The notes below the pieces were generated by a model that saw only the letters and a program-made list of their open reading frames with translations, searched no databases and was not told where the DNA came from. The translations under genes were made by a program, and so were the position numbers. From Enterobacter ludwigii (GTDB lineage Bacteria > Pseudomonadota > Gammaproteobacteria > Enterobacterales > Enterobacteriaceae), in NCBI GenBank assembly GCA_900068845.1, contig CEFQ01000010.1:268254-332253 (forward strand): a stretch of DNA of 64,000 nucleotides, read 5' to 3'. Position 1 is the stretch's first letter, and the number at the start of each line of letters is the position of its first letter. This document shows, one piece after another, positions 1 through 8,655 of the stretch.

Positions 1-534
1 CTGCCATGGACAGAAATCACGTTTGCCAGCTGGAACACCAACGATCTGATCACGCCGCTTACCGCTGCGATTGCCGGATTGGCGCTAAATGAAGCAGCCT
101 ACATGGCTGAGATCATCCGCGCCGGGCTGCTGTCTGTGGATAACGGCCAAGTCGAAACCACCCAGGCATTTGGCATGAGCCGCAGTCGTGCGCTGCGCCG
201 CGTGATCATTCCGCAGGCGATGCGTTCGATTATCCCGCCAACGGGCAACCAGCTGATCAGCATGATCAAAGCGACGTCGCTGGTGAGTGTGATCGCTATG
301 GGCGATCTGTTGTACTCGGTGCAGGCGGTTTATAACCGCACCTTCGAAATTATCCCGATGCTGATGGTCGCAGTGATTTGGTATCTGTTTATCACCTCGA
401 TTCTCAACGTCGGCCAGTCGGCAATCGAGCGTTACTACGCGCGTGGTACCACCCGCACGGTGGTGAACAAACGTCGTGTTGCCGCGACCGAATCCGCGCC
501 AGTCGCCGCGCACCGTCTGAAGGAGGATATATGA
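1..534 (+). CDS. Amino-acid ABC transporter permease, 5' truncated by window edge
   Basis: The reading frame is open from base 1, so the true start lies upstream. The visible part is the C-terminal half of a polar amino-acid ABC permease of the His/Glu/Gln family. It carries the cytoplasmic EAA loop that docks on the ATPase (EAAYMAEIIRAGLLSV, then GQ..TTQAFGMS and IIPQAMRSIIPPTGNQ), followed by membrane segments. Its TGA overlaps the ATG of the ATPase gene (ATGA), so the two are translationally coupled. The substrate-binding protein is not in view, so the substrate cannot be named beyond a polar amino acid. Confidence 0.9.
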   Translation: MPWTEITFASWNTNDLITPLTAAIAGLALNEAAYMAEIIRAGLLSVDNGQVETTQAFGMSRSRALRRVIIPQAMRSIIPPTGNQLISMIKATSLVSVIAMGDLLYSVQAVYNRTFEIIPMLMVAVIWYLFITSILNVGQSAIERYYARGTTRTVVNKRRVAATESAPVAAHRLKEDI

Positions 535-1301
535 GTGACGTTCAGCCGTTGGTGCGTGCACGTAATGTGCAGAAGAGTTATGGCGATAATGAAGTGCTGA
601 AAGGCATCGATCTCGATGTATTTCCCGGTGAAGTGGTGGTGATCCTGGGACCATCGGGCTCGGGTAAATCCACCTTTTTACGTTGCATTAACCATCTGGA
701 AGATATGAATGCCGGTTCGATTATGGTGGGCGACGATCAGATCGGATACGAACTGAAGCGCGGTATTTTACATCGCTTATCGGCGCGTAAAATTGCTCAT
801 CAGCGCCAGAAAATTGGCATGGTGTTTCAGCAGTTCAACCTTTATCCGCATATGACGGTATTGCAAAACATCATCGAAGCACCGATTGGCGTGCACAAGT
901 TTTCGCGGCAGGACGCGCTAAAGCATGCAAATGAACTACTGGCGACCGTTGGATTGAGTGACAAAGCCGATGCCTGGCCGCGTCATCTTTCGGGTGGTCA
1001 GCAGCAGCGTGTGGCAATTGCGCGTGCGCTGGCGATCAAACCGGCGTTGATGCTCTTCGATGAGCCGACTTCAGCGCTCGATCCTGAGTTAGTCGGTGAA
1101 GTGCTGTCTACCATGCGTACGCTAGCCGATCAAGGTCTGACCATGATTGTGGTGACCCATGAAATTGGTTTTGCGCGTGAGGCTGCCGATCGCGTGGTGT
1201 TTATGGATGGTGGCGTAGTGGTGGAGCAGGGCAGTCCGGAGCAGGTGATTGGTAACCCGCAGCATCCGCGTACGCAGGCGTTTCTCAGCCGCTTTATTTA
1301 A
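531..1301 (+). CDS. Amino-acid ABC transporter ATP-binding protein
   Basis: This is a 256-residue ATPase powering the preceding permease at the inner membrane. It has Walker [10 protein letters not shown], the signature LSGGQQQR, Walker [14 protein letters not shown] and the switch histidine in VVTHE, all in the order usual for the GlnQ/HisP/GltL family. The ATG at 531 was chosen because it overlaps the permease stop and has a strong AGGAGG 4 bases upstream (521-526). Longer upstream extensions of the frame run through the permease gene. The exact amino acid transported is not deducible. A weak inverted repeat without a T-tract (1307-1341) follows the gene. Confidence 0.93.
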   Translation: MSDVQPLVRARNVQKSYGDNEVLKGIDLDVFPGEVVVILGPSGSGKSTFLRCINHLEDMNAGSIMVGDDQIGYELKRGILHRLSARKIAHQRQKIGMVFQQFNLYPHMTVLQNIIEAPIGVHKFSRQDALKHANELLATVGLSDKADAWPRHLSGGQQQRVAIARALAIKPALMLFDEPTSALDPELVGEVLSTMRTLADQGLTMIVVTHEIGFAREAADRVVFMDGGVVVEQGSPEQVIGNPQHPRTQAFLSRFI

Positions 1302-1399
1302 GCGGGCGGTCTCACTCTGTTACAGATTGCAGTTGAGACCGTCTATAAACTGCGCGTTAATAGTCAGGTCCGTTTTTCACATTGGTTGAAAGGTAAATT

Positions 1400-1603
1400 A
1401 TGGAAGGTATCAGTATTGCCAAACTGCTGATCATCGGTGCGCTCATCGTACTGCTTTTTGGCACCAATAAGTTACGTTCACTGGGTGGCGATCTGGGTTC
1501 CGCAATCAAAGGCTTCAAAAAAGCCATGAAAGATGATGAATCCGGCGCATCTAAAAGCAGCGCTGAAGAAGTGCCTGCTGAACGTGTCAGCCACAAAGAG
1601 TAA
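1400..1603 (+). CDS. tatE: Twin-arginine translocase subunit TatE
   Basis: This 67-residue TatA-family protein helps form the pore that exports folded proteins across the inner membrane. It shows the family layout: a short N-terminal membrane helix ([19 protein letters not shown]), the hinge, an amphipathic helix ([19 protein letters not shown]) and a charged, disordered tail. Its single-gene setting next to lipA, rather than in tatABC, marks it as tatE rather than tatA. In E. coli it is a minor, partly redundant TatA paralogue. A hairpin terminator follows at 1651. Confidence 0.93.
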   Translation: MEGISIAKLLIIGALIVLLFGTNKLRSLGGDLGSAIKGFKKAMKDDESGASKSSAEEVPAERVSHKE

Positions 1604-1650
1604 GCTCTGCGCCGAACGTCAATAAGTGTAAATATTTATTACGTTAATAA

Positions 1651-1678
1651 AAAACCAGACTGTTGCCAGTCTGGTTTT
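1651..1678. terminator. Bidirectional intrinsic terminator between tatE and the Ig-module gene
   Basis: An 8-bp stem CCAGACTG / CAGTCTGG around a TTGC loop is flanked by AAAA on the left and TTTTT on the right. It can therefore stop transcripts from both the tatE side (+) and the convergent gene (-). Confidence 0.85.
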
Positions 1679-1689
1679 TGTTTTGTAGC

Positions 1690-2727
1690 TTAATGCCACA
1701 TCGCGCTGGCCATTTCCAACTCATCCATATCAAAAATCGCAACCTTATGCATAGGCTCCATCACGCCCAATCCATGCAGAGATGCTCTGATATCGGGCAT
1801 CTGGTCAATCAACACTTGTGGCAATAACGTGACAGGCGGTTCTTCCTGCTGAGTTACTCGTTCGATTAAAGCCAAATCCATCTTGTCACTTTCGCTGTCA
1901 TCAGCGGGCAAAATAATCTCGCCAATTTTAGCTTCGATGATAAAAGGGAAATCGGTTTTACTGCCCATTACACCTTGTGGGCTAATCGGTACTGCACTGA
2001 AGGTATGCTGAAGTTCCGGTAGCTGTGCGGGCAGAGCAAATTGCCAATAGCCTGCGTCATCGATCTCAGTGCTGCCAATCAGCACATCATTAAGATAGAA
2101 ATGCAAAAGGGTGCCAGCAGGTGCCTCACCGCTGAATGTCACGGCATCATTTTCTTGCTGATACTGACCGCGAATGATGACTTCATTTGCCGCGACACTC
2201 TCTGGATTGGACTGCGTTTGTAAATGAGGTTCGTTGCTGCTTTGCTGAGGCAAAGTGATTACCTCCACGTCTGCCGATTGCTGGCTGATATAGGGCAGCG
2301 AAAACTGTGGTGATGGCGAACTGGAAGTGGCCTGCAGCAGATCGAAGTTCCATTCAGGTTCGGGTAATTGCTGTATTACAGGTTGCACTGCACCCAGAAT
2401 GTCCTGCGTAGACGTTTCTACCTCAATTTTTTCGCTCTGAACCGTAACCATGGGAAGAGTCGCAATGGACGGCTCTAGGGCAACCGGCAGTTGCAGATGT
2501 ATTTCATCGAAGCGATGCTCAATACTGATAGCGGTGGCAATAAATGCATTCGCACAAGAGGCATGAGATGACGTATAGGGATTGGTGATGTCCATGGGCG
2601 TGGTGCGTGCTTTAAGCGCATCCAGGCTCTCTCCTGATGCGCTATAACGTCGCACATCTGAGGATGAAATTGAGACATCTGGCGCTCGGGGAAATTCGAG
2701 CCCCTGTTTATGAAAGGATGTTTGCAT
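1690..2727 (-). CDS. Hypothetical protein with one Ig-like (adhesin-type) module
   Basis: I do not recognise this 345-residue protein as a named family. It has no signal peptide or membrane helix. The first ~180 residues are polar and low in recognisable motifs (Ser/Gln/Pro-rich at 130-175). Residues about 182-265 look like a bacterial Ig-like module of the kind repeated in large Bap-type adhesins: VTFSGEAPAGTLLHFYLN, then IGSTEIDDAGYWQFALP, then HTFSAV. The tail (270-345) is acidic and ends ..DELEMASAMWH. It lies between tatE and lipA, which are adjacent in E. coli, so it is an accessory insertion. It may be a solitary adhesin-domain protein or the remnant of a larger one. Confidence 0.6.
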   Translation of the reverse strand: MQTSFHKQGLEFPRAPDVSISSSDVRRYSASGESLDALKARTTPMDITNPYTSSHASCANAFIATAISIEHRFDEIHLQLPVALEPSIATLPMVTVQSEKIEVETSTQDILGAVQPVIQQLPEPEWNFDLLQATSSSPSPQFSLPYISQQSADVEVITLPQQSSNEPHLQTQSNPESVAANEVIIRGQYQQENDAVTFSGEAPAGTLLHFYLNDVLIGSTEIDDAGYWQFALPAQLPELQHTFSAVPISPQGVMGSKTDFPFIIEAKIGEIILPADDSESDKMDLALIERVTQQEEPPVTLLPQVLIDQMPDIRASLHGLGVMEPMHKVAIFDMDELEMASAMWH

Positions 2728-2838
2728 TATCTGACCTTCAATAAAATGACACTGAGAAAAGAGAAATAGGCTCTTATGGCCTCAGCGGTTAAAGCGACAG
2801 ATTTGAGACAGGGATTAAGACTTTTAAGGGTTTTTTTT

Positions 2839-2868
2839 ACGATTGCGCCCTATCAGGAGCGCAATCGT
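2839..2868. repeat. Perfect 10-bp inverted repeat downstream of lipA
   Basis: ACGATTGCGC (2839-2848) and GCGCAATCGT (2859-2868) enclose a 10-base loop just beyond the lipA stop. In the lipA transcript the hairpin is followed by A residues rather than U residues, because the run of T is on the plus strand, so it is not a classical intrinsic terminator. It could stabilise the 3' end of the mRNA. Confidence 0.55.
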
Positions 2869-2877
2869 GGGAGGTCA

Positions 2878-3843
2878 TTACTTAACTTCCAGGCCTTTAG
2901 CCTGCATATCAGCATGATAAGACGAGCGCACAAACGGGCCGCAGGCAGCATGAGTGAAGCCCATCGCCATGGCTTCTTCTTTCATCTCGTCAAACTCTGC
3001 TGGGCTCACATAGCGCTGCACCGGCAAGTGGTGGCGGCTCGGCTGCAAATATTGCCCCAGCGTCAACATGGTGACGCCGTGACGACGCAGATCGCGCATT
3101 ACTTCGATGATTTCAGCATTGGTTTCGCCCAAGCCTACCATCAAGCCTGATTTGGTCGGAATATCCGGATGCGCTTCTTTGAACCGCTCTAGCAGCTTCA
3201 GTGACCAATCATAGTTGGCGCCCGGACGAACCTGACGATACACACGCGGCACGTTTTCCAGATTGTGGTTAAACACATCCGGCGGCGTTGCAGTAAGAAT
3301 TTCCAGCGCGCGATCCATACGACCACGGAAATCAGGCACCAGAGTTTCAATTTTGATAGTGGGGCTTTTCTCGCGAATCGCGCTGATGCAGTCAGCAAAG
3401 TGCTGAGCACCACCATCACGCAAATCATCACGATCCACAGAGGTGATGACCACATAACGCAGCGCCATATCGGCGATGGTTTGTGCCAGTTTCAGCGGTT
3501 CGTTTGCGTCAGGCATATTCGGACGACCATGCGCCACGTCGCAGAATGGGCAGCGACGCGTACAAATTGCGCCGAGGATCATAAAGGTCGCGGTGCCGTG
3601 GTTAAAACATTCTGCGAGGTTAGGACAGGAGGCCTCTTCGCACACCGAGTGCAGACCGTTTTTACGCATCGCGGCTTTGATGCCCTGAATGCGACTGGAG
3701 TCCGCAGGCAGTTTGATCTTCATCCATTCCGGCTTACGCAGAATTTGTTCACGCTCTACCACTACGGTTTTCACCGGGATTAGCGCCATCTTGTCGGCAT
3801 CGCGATACTTGACGCCACGTTCCATCTGAATTGGTTTACTCAT
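2878..3843 (-). CDS. lipA: Lipoyl synthase LipA
   Basis: This 321-residue radical-SAM enzyme inserts two sulfurs at C6 and C8 of protein-bound octanoyl groups, making the lipoyl cofactor of pyruvate and 2-oxoglutarate dehydrogenases and the glycine cleavage system. Both iron-sulfur cluster motifs are present: [12 protein letters not shown] for the auxiliary cluster that donates sulfur, and CTRRCPFC for the SAM cluster. The length matches the E. coli enzyme. The substrate is made by lipB, which lies just upstream on the same strand. The intervening LysR gene ybeF of E. coli is absent. The product would serve sucB at the far end of this window. Confidence 0.97.
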   Translation of the reverse strand: MSKPIQMERGVKYRDADKMALIPVKTVVVEREQILRKPEWMKIKLPADSSRIQGIKAAMRKNGLHSVCEEASCPNLAECFNHGTATFMILGAICTRRCPFCDVAHGRPNMPDANEPLKLAQTIADMALRYVVITSVDRDDLRDGGAQHFADCISAIREKSPTIKIETLVPDFRGRMDRALEILTATPPDVFNHNLENVPRVYRQVRPGANYDWSLKLLERFKEAHPDIPTKSGLMVGLGETNAEIIEVMRDLRRHGVTMLTLGQYLQPSRHHLPVQRYVSPAEFDEMKEEAMAMGFTHAACGPFVRSSYHADMQAKGLEVK

Positions 3844-4013
3844 AAATCTGCAGGTTCCGGTCGGGATTGCGATTTGAAAGCTTCCTCACTCAAACTGAGA
3901 ACCAGGCTTTCAACTTTTTTTGAAAATATGGCAAAAATTATATCATCTCGTCTGCCCATAAGCAGCCGATTAGCCGGTGCAAAAGTTACAATTTTGTAAA
4001 TACGCACGTACAG

Positions 4014-4670
4014 TCAAGGTCGGACCGCGTCATCCCGTTGCCATTCCAGTTGGGTAAATCCGCTTAAACGGGCGAAATGCTGCACCAGGCGCGGCTGCAC
4101 GTCGGCAGGCGTGACGCCCGGCTGGAACTGGCTCAGCTGTGTCATCTGCATGCCGGCATAACCGCAGGGATTGATACGCAGGAAAGGCGCTAAATCCATC
4201 GCTACATTCAGCGCCAGGCCGTGAAACGAACAGCCTTTACGGATGCGCAGCCCCAGCGAACAAATCTTGTCATCGCCCACATACACGCCTGGCGCATCCG
4301 GTCGCGCGCGCGCGTTGATATCATAGTCTGCCAGCGTCGCGATGACCGTTTCTTCCAGTGCGGTGACCAACTCGCGCACGCCCATCTTGCGGCGTTTGAC
4401 GTCAATCAGCACATACATCACCTGCTGGCCCGGGCCGTGATAGGTTACCTGGCCGCCGCGATCGCTTTGTACTACCGGGATATCGCCCGGCATCAGCAAA
4501 TGTTCGGCTTTGCCCGCCTGACCTTGGGTAAAAACAGGATGATGTTCAACCAGCCAGATTTCATCGGGCGTGTTGCTGTCGCGCTGATCGGTAAATTGAT
4601 GCATAGCATCGGAGATGGGTTGCCAATCGCGCTGGCCGAGTTGACGAACAAGAAGCGTATTAGCTGACAA
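4014..4670 (-). CDS. lipB: Octanoyl-ACP:protein N-octanoyltransferase LipB
   Basis: LipB moves octanoate from acyl carrier protein to the lipoyl-domain lysine, the step before LipA. The 218-residue product has the conserved [18 protein letters not shown] block, the lysine of [20 protein letters not shown] and the active-site cysteine in INPCGYAG. The start codon is TTG at 4670-4668, as I recall for the E. coli gene, with GGAA about 8 bases upstream. Two successive transcription units or one ybeD-lipB unit are possible. ybeD ends 69 bases upstream. Confidence 0.95.
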   Translation of the reverse strand: MSANTLLVRQLGQRDWQPISDAMHQFTDQRDSNTPDEIWLVEHHPVFTQGQAGKAEHLLMPGDIPVVQSDRGGQVTYHGPGQQVMYVLIDVKRRKMGVRELVTALEETVIATLADYDINARARPDAPGVYVGDDKICSLGLRIRKGCSFHGLALNVAMDLAPFLRINPCGYAGMQMTQLSQFQPGVTPADVQPRLVQHFARLSGFTQLEWQRDDAVRP

Positions 4671-4739
4671 AGCGACGTTCCGGTAGAGAGTGGAAGGCAG
4701 AGTATAACGCTGGCAAAGCGGACTTTGCCAGCGCCAGCA

Positions 4740-5003
4740 TTACAGCACCATACGCACGATTTCGATGTTGCCCAACTCTTCATACAGGGTTTCAACCTGC
4801 TCAATGTGGGTGGCGATGATGGTAATAGAAACAGAGTGATAATTGCCTTTGCTGCTTGGCTTCACATCCGGTTTGTAATCGCCTGGCGCGTGGCGCTGCA
4901 CCACTTCAACCACTTGATCAACCAGCTCCGGTTGCGCCAAACCCATCACTTTGTAGGTGAAGGGGGTCGGGAATTCGAGCAGTTCATTCAACTTGGTTTT
5001 CAT
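4740..5003 (-). CDS. ybeD: DUF493 family protein YbeD
   Basis: This small cytoplasmic protein of 87 residues has the ferredoxin-like/ACT-like fold of the DUF493 family, recognised from [20 protein letters not shown] and the C-terminal [21 protein letters not shown]. Its position between dacA and lipB is conserved in enteric bacteria. A regulatory or lipoate-linked role has been suggested from this context, but its biochemical function is not established. Confidence 0.93.
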   Translation of the reverse strand: MKTKLNELLEFPTPFTYKVMGLAQPELVDQVVEVVQRHAPGDYKPDVKPSSKGNYHSVSITIIATHIEQVETLYEELGNIEIVRMVL

Positions 5004-5021
5004 ATTTTGGCTCCGGTGCTT

Positions 5022-5051
5022 AAAAAAACAGGCTCCCGCCGTGGCGGGAGC
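5022..5051 (-). terminator. Intrinsic terminator after dacA
   Basis: Read on the minus strand, a GC-rich hairpin (GCTCCCGC / GCGGGAGC, 5032-5051) is followed by a run of seven T after CTG. It ends the dacA transcript before ybeD. Confidence 0.85.
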
Positions 5052-5100
5052 AAAGATAGTAGCTTATTTGGGGGCAAATTGGCGTTTTTTCAAGCGCGCC

Positions 5101-6312
5101 TTAGCCGAACCAGTGGTGGAACATCAGTTTGATGTAATCGATAATGCGGCCAAAGAAACCACCTTCTTTCACTTCGTTCAGCACCACCAGCGGACGCTGT
5201 TCAACAGTTTTGCCATCAAGCTGGAAGTTGATGCTGCCAACCACCTGATTTTTCTGCAGCGGTGCGTGCAGTTCCGTGTTGTTTAACACATAGCTGGCTT
5301 TCAGGTCTTTCATACGGCCACGAGGAATGGTCAGATAGGCATCTTTTTCTACACCCAACTGCACGCGATCGCTATCGCCGAACCACACGGGCTCTGAAGC
5401 AAACTCTTTGCCGGCTTTCAGCGGTGCCACGGTTTCAAAGAAACGGAAGCCCCACGTCAGCAGTTTCTTGCTCTCAGTTTCACGGCCCTTATAGGTACGA
5501 CCGCCCATTACGGCTGAGATCAAACGCATCTGGCCTTCAGTTGCGGAGGCGACCAGGTTGTAGCCCGCTGCATCCGTGTGACCCGTTTTGATGCCATCAA
5601 CGTTTAGGCTGGTATCCCACAGCAAACCGTTACGGTTGGTCTGACGGATATTGTTAAAGGTGAAATCTTTTTCGCGGTACACCGCGTACTCATCCGGTAC
5701 ATCACGGATCAACGCTTGACCGATCAAGGCCATATCGCGCGGCGAGCTATATTGGCCTTCCGCATCCAGGCCGTGTACGGTCTGGAAGTGGGTATTTTTC
5801 AGACCCAGTGCGCCAACATAGTTATTCATCAGGTTAACGAACGCGTCCTGACTGCCCGCCACATAATCCGCCATCGCCACGCAGGCATCGTTACCTGATT
5901 GCAGCACGATTCCGCGCGTCAGCTGAGAAACCGGTACACGATCGCCTGGCTTCAGGAACATCAGTGATGAACCTTTGAATACCGGATTACCGGTTGCCCA
6001 GGCGTCTTTACCCACGGTCACGATATCATCGTTATGGATTTTGCCTGCTTTGACCGCTTGACCAATTACGTAGCTGGTCATCATTTTGGTCAGACTTGCC
6101 GGATCGCGACGTGCGTCAGCATTCTTTTCGGCCAGCACTTTGCCGGAGTTATAGTCGATCAGCACATAAGCTTCAGCGTCAATGTCCGGTACGCCCGGAA
6201 TCATAGTCTTAAGATTAATATCATCCGCAAAAGCGACATGGCTGAGAGAAAGGGCGACCAGTGATCCCACTGTCAGGCGTTTCAGAAAACGAGAAGGTTT
6301 CAGCGTATTCAT
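5101..6312 (-). CDS. dacA: D-alanyl-D-alanine carboxypeptidase DacA (PBP5)
   Basis: PBP5 trims the terminal D-Ala from peptidoglycan pentapeptides in the periplasm and helps keep the rod shape regular. The start at 6312 gives 403 residues, the same as E. coli, with a signal peptide ending near AFA-DD (residue 29). The frame remains open further upstream, but nothing there resembles the family. Catalytic motifs are SLTK (Ser73, Lys76), SGN and KTG. The C-terminal amphipathic anchor [14 protein letters not shown] that tethers the enzyme to the membrane is intact. It sits directly after rlpA in a wall-synthesis cluster and has its own terminator. Confidence 0.96.
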   Translation of the reverse strand: MNTLKPSRFLKRLTVGSLVALSLSHVAFADDINLKTMIPGVPDIDAEAYVLIDYNSGKVLAEKNADARRDPASLTKMMTSYVIGQAVKAGKIHNDDIVTVGKDAWATGNPVFKGSSLMFLKPGDRVPVSQLTRGIVLQSGNDACVAMADYVAGSQDAFVNLMNNYVGALGLKNTHFQTVHGLDAEGQYSSPRDMALIGQALIRDVPDEYAVYREKDFTFNNIRQTNRNGLLWDTSLNVDGIKTGHTDAAGYNLVASATEGQMRLISAVMGGRTYKGRETESKKLLTWGFRFFETVAPLKAGKEFASEPVWFGDSDRVQLGVEKDAYLTIPRGRMKDLKASYVLNNTELHAPLQKNQVVGSINFQLDGKTVEQRPLVVLNEVKEGGFFGRIIDYIKLMFHHWFG

Positions 6313-6429
6313 GTTCAGGACTACAACATCCGTGGGTTTAGAGTGAAAAAAGTGCCTAACTATAGCAAACGCCCGATCGGGCGACATCTTGCTTTGCAAA
6401 TCAGTTTCAGCAGGAAATGTCACTGTCCG

Positions 6430-7524
6430 TTACATCGATGGACGGGCAGTGGTAATAAATGAGCTCATTTGCGCTTCCGTGTTTAGGCGCTGCTGTAAGG
6501 CGGCGGCCTCGGCGCGGCTTTTGTAGCCACCTAACTGGATGCGATAGACGTTGCCATTGGCTTCAACGCCACCCGGTACGCCAAAGCGTTTACCGAGATT
6601 TTCCGCCAGCTGACGTGCGCGCACTGGATCGTTAATGGCACCCACCTGCACCACATAACCGCTGCCGGGATGGGCATTCTGGCTGGTGGTTGGCGCAGCA
6701 GTTGCTGCTGGCGCTGAAGAGGTTGTTGGTGCTGACGCAGCAACCGGTTCGTTGCCTTCCAGCACGCCATTGGCTAATGGCTGCGGCGCGCCAAGAAAAC
6801 CACTGCTCTGTACTGGCGCACCCATGCTGCCATTGCTTTGCAAGGTGCTGTTATCGACGGCGCGGACATCCTGCGGAGCCGGTGCGGGTGTGGCATTGGC
6901 ACTGCCGCCCATCATAACCATACCGCCGCCAAGGTCTGGACGGGCGGGCAGGGCATAGCTCTGCTTGGCGACAGTTGTACCAATGGTGCCGGGACCGGAA
7001 AGTGAGCCATCTGGCGCCACTTTGATGTAGTCAACGCGCACGCGGGTATTGTTGGAGATATTCAGGCGATCGCCTGCCGCACGCGACAGGTCAATAATGC
7101 GGCCCGGCGTGTAAGGACCACGATCGTTGACGCGCACCACAATTTGGCGACCGTTAGCGAGGTTAGTAACGCGCACGTAACTTGGCAGCGGCAGCGTAGG
7201 ATGCGCGGCAGTCATACCTTCCGGATCGTAAGATTCACCGATAGCAGTGCGATTACCCTGCGCTTCGTCACCGTACCAAGTGGCCAGTCCCACTTCGCTG
7301 TAGTTCGAAGGATCTTTTATCACGCGGTAGCTTTTACCGTTGACGCTGTAATCCTGGCTGGTGGCAGGGTTGATCGGTTCATAGCGGGGTTCCACGCCAG
7401 GAATTTCCACTACCGGGCCGTTATAGGCCGGTTGCGGCGGCGCAGTATTATTCTGCGGTTCCGGTGTGGAACAGGCAGCCAGTACCAATGATGCCAGTGC
7501 AACCCCAAGCCAGTCCTTACGCAT
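6430..7524 (-). CDS. rlpA: Septal-ring lytic transglycosylase RlpA (lipoprotein)
   Basis: RlpA is an outer-membrane lipoprotein that binds and, in some species, cleaves denuded peptidoglycan glycans at the septum. The 364-residue protein has a lipobox LAAC (Cys18), a double-psi beta-barrel domain (ATWYGDEAQGNRTAIGE to DRGPYTPGRIIDLS), a low-complexity Ala/Pro linker around residues 195-285, and a C-terminal SPOR domain (YVVQVGAINDPVRARQLAENL) that recognises denuded strands. Conserved residues of the barrel (the WYG, D of NDRGP) are present, so activity is possible but not shown. It starts 10 bases after mrdB stops. Confidence 0.94.
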   Translation of the reverse strand: MRKDWLGVALASLVLAACSTPEPQNNTAPPQPAYNGPVVEIPGVEPRYEPINPATSQDYSVNGKSYRVIKDPSNYSEVGLATWYGDEAQGNRTAIGESYDPEGMTAAHPTLPLPSYVRVTNLANGRQIVVRVNDRGPYTPGRIIDLSRAAGDRLNISNNTRVRVDYIKVAPDGSLSGPGTIGTTVAKQSYALPARPDLGGGMVMMGGSANATPAPAPQDVRAVDNSTLQSNGSMGAPVQSSGFLGAPQPLANGVLEGNEPVAASAPTTSSAPAATAAPTTSQNAHPGSGYVVQVGAINDPVRARQLAENLGKRFGVPGGVEANGNVYRIQLGGYKSRAEAAALQQRLNTEAQMSSFITTARPSM

Positions 7525-7534
7525 GTGCAGCCTC

Positions 7535-8653
7535 TTAAACGCTTTTAGATAACATTTTTCGATGAGTATGGATCGACATCACGATGCCAAATCCAGCCAT
7601 TAACACAATCAGTGCCGATCCGCCGTAGCTCACCAGCGGCAGCGGTACGCCAACCACCGGTAAGATACCACTTACCATGCCAATGTTAACGAAAACATAA
7701 ACGAATAAAATCAGCATCAAACCGCCCGCCATCACGCGACCAAAGGTGGTTTGCGCTCGCGCGGCGATAATCAGGCCGCGCATAATCAGCAGCAAATAGA
7801 GTACCAGCAATAACAACACGCCAACCAGACCGAGTTCTTCCGCTAACACGGCAAAAATAAAGTCGGTGTGGCGCTCCGGCAGAAACTCCAACTGTGATTG
7901 CGTACCGTGTAACCACCCTTTGCCGCGCAGGCCGCCGGAGCCGATGGCAATCTTCGACTGAATGATATGATAGCCGGCACCCAGCGGATCGCTTTCTGGG
8001 TCCAGCAACATCATGACGCGGTCGCGCTGATAATCGTGCATCAGGAAGAACCACAAAATCGGAATAAATGCCGCGACCAGCAATACTGCAATACCAATTA
8101 GCTTCCAGCTCATACCGGATAAAAACAGCACAAACAGACCGGATGCTGCGATCAGAATCGAGGTGCCGAGATCAGGCTGTGCCGCCACCAGCAGCGTCGG
8201 CATGAAAATCAGAATCAACGCGATACCGGTGTTTTTCAGTGTTGGCGGACAAACATCGCGGTTAATAAAGCGAGCCACCATCAGCGGTACGGCTATTTTG
8301 GCAATTTCTGAAGGCTGGAAACGCACAAAACCAAGATCGAGCCAGCGCTGTGCGCCTTTACTGATATGGCCAAACGCGTCCACCGCAATCAGCAATATCA
8401 CGCAGACAATATAGAGATAAGGTGCCCAGCTTTCATAGACGCGCGGCGGGACCTGCGCCAGCACCAGCATGATGACGATGCCCATGGCGATTTGACCAAA
8501 CTTACGCTCGGTCATGCCGGGATCCTGTCCGCTGGCGCTCCAAATCACGATGGCGCTATATGCCAGCAGGCTGAGAATGAGCAGCATAAACAGTGGGTCG
8601 ATATGGATGCGTGTCCAGATGGTTCTTTTCTGCGGACTATCGTTCATGGACAT
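7535..8653 (-). CDS. mrdB: Peptidoglycan glycosyltransferase RodA (MrdB)
   Basis: RodA is the SEDS-family glycosyltransferase of the elongasome, polymerising lipid II with its partner PBP2. The 372-residue protein is almost all membrane helices. It includes the family regions [27 protein letters not shown] and [13 protein letters not shown]. The start is either of two ATGs two codons apart (MSM-N); the upstream one is used here. It begins 2 bases after the mrdA stop, so the two partners are translationally linked. Confidence 0.95.
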   Translation of the reverse strand: MSMNDSPQKRTIWTRIHIDPLFMLLILSLLAYSAIVIWSASGQDPGMTERKFGQIAMGIVIMLVLAQVPPRVYESWAPYLYIVCVILLIAVDAFGHISKGAQRWLDLGFVRFQPSEIAKIAVPLMVARFINRDVCPPTLKNTGIALILIFMPTLLVAAQPDLGTSILIAASGLFVLFLSGMSWKLIGIAVLLVAAFIPILWFFLMHDYQRDRVMMLLDPESDPLGAGYHIIQSKIAIGSGGLRGKGWLHGTQSQLEFLPERHTDFIFAVLAEELGLVGVLLLLVLYLLLIMRGLIIAARAQTTFGRVMAGGLMLILFVYVFVNIGMVSGILPVVGVPLPLVSYGGSALIVLMAGFGIVMSIHTHRKMLSKSV

Positions 8654-8655
8654 CT

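Noticed and set aside
1307..1341. Possible terminator after the first ABC ATPase gene
   Set aside because: CGGTCTCA / TGAGACCG pair over a 19-base loop, but no T-tract follows, so I do not call it a terminator.
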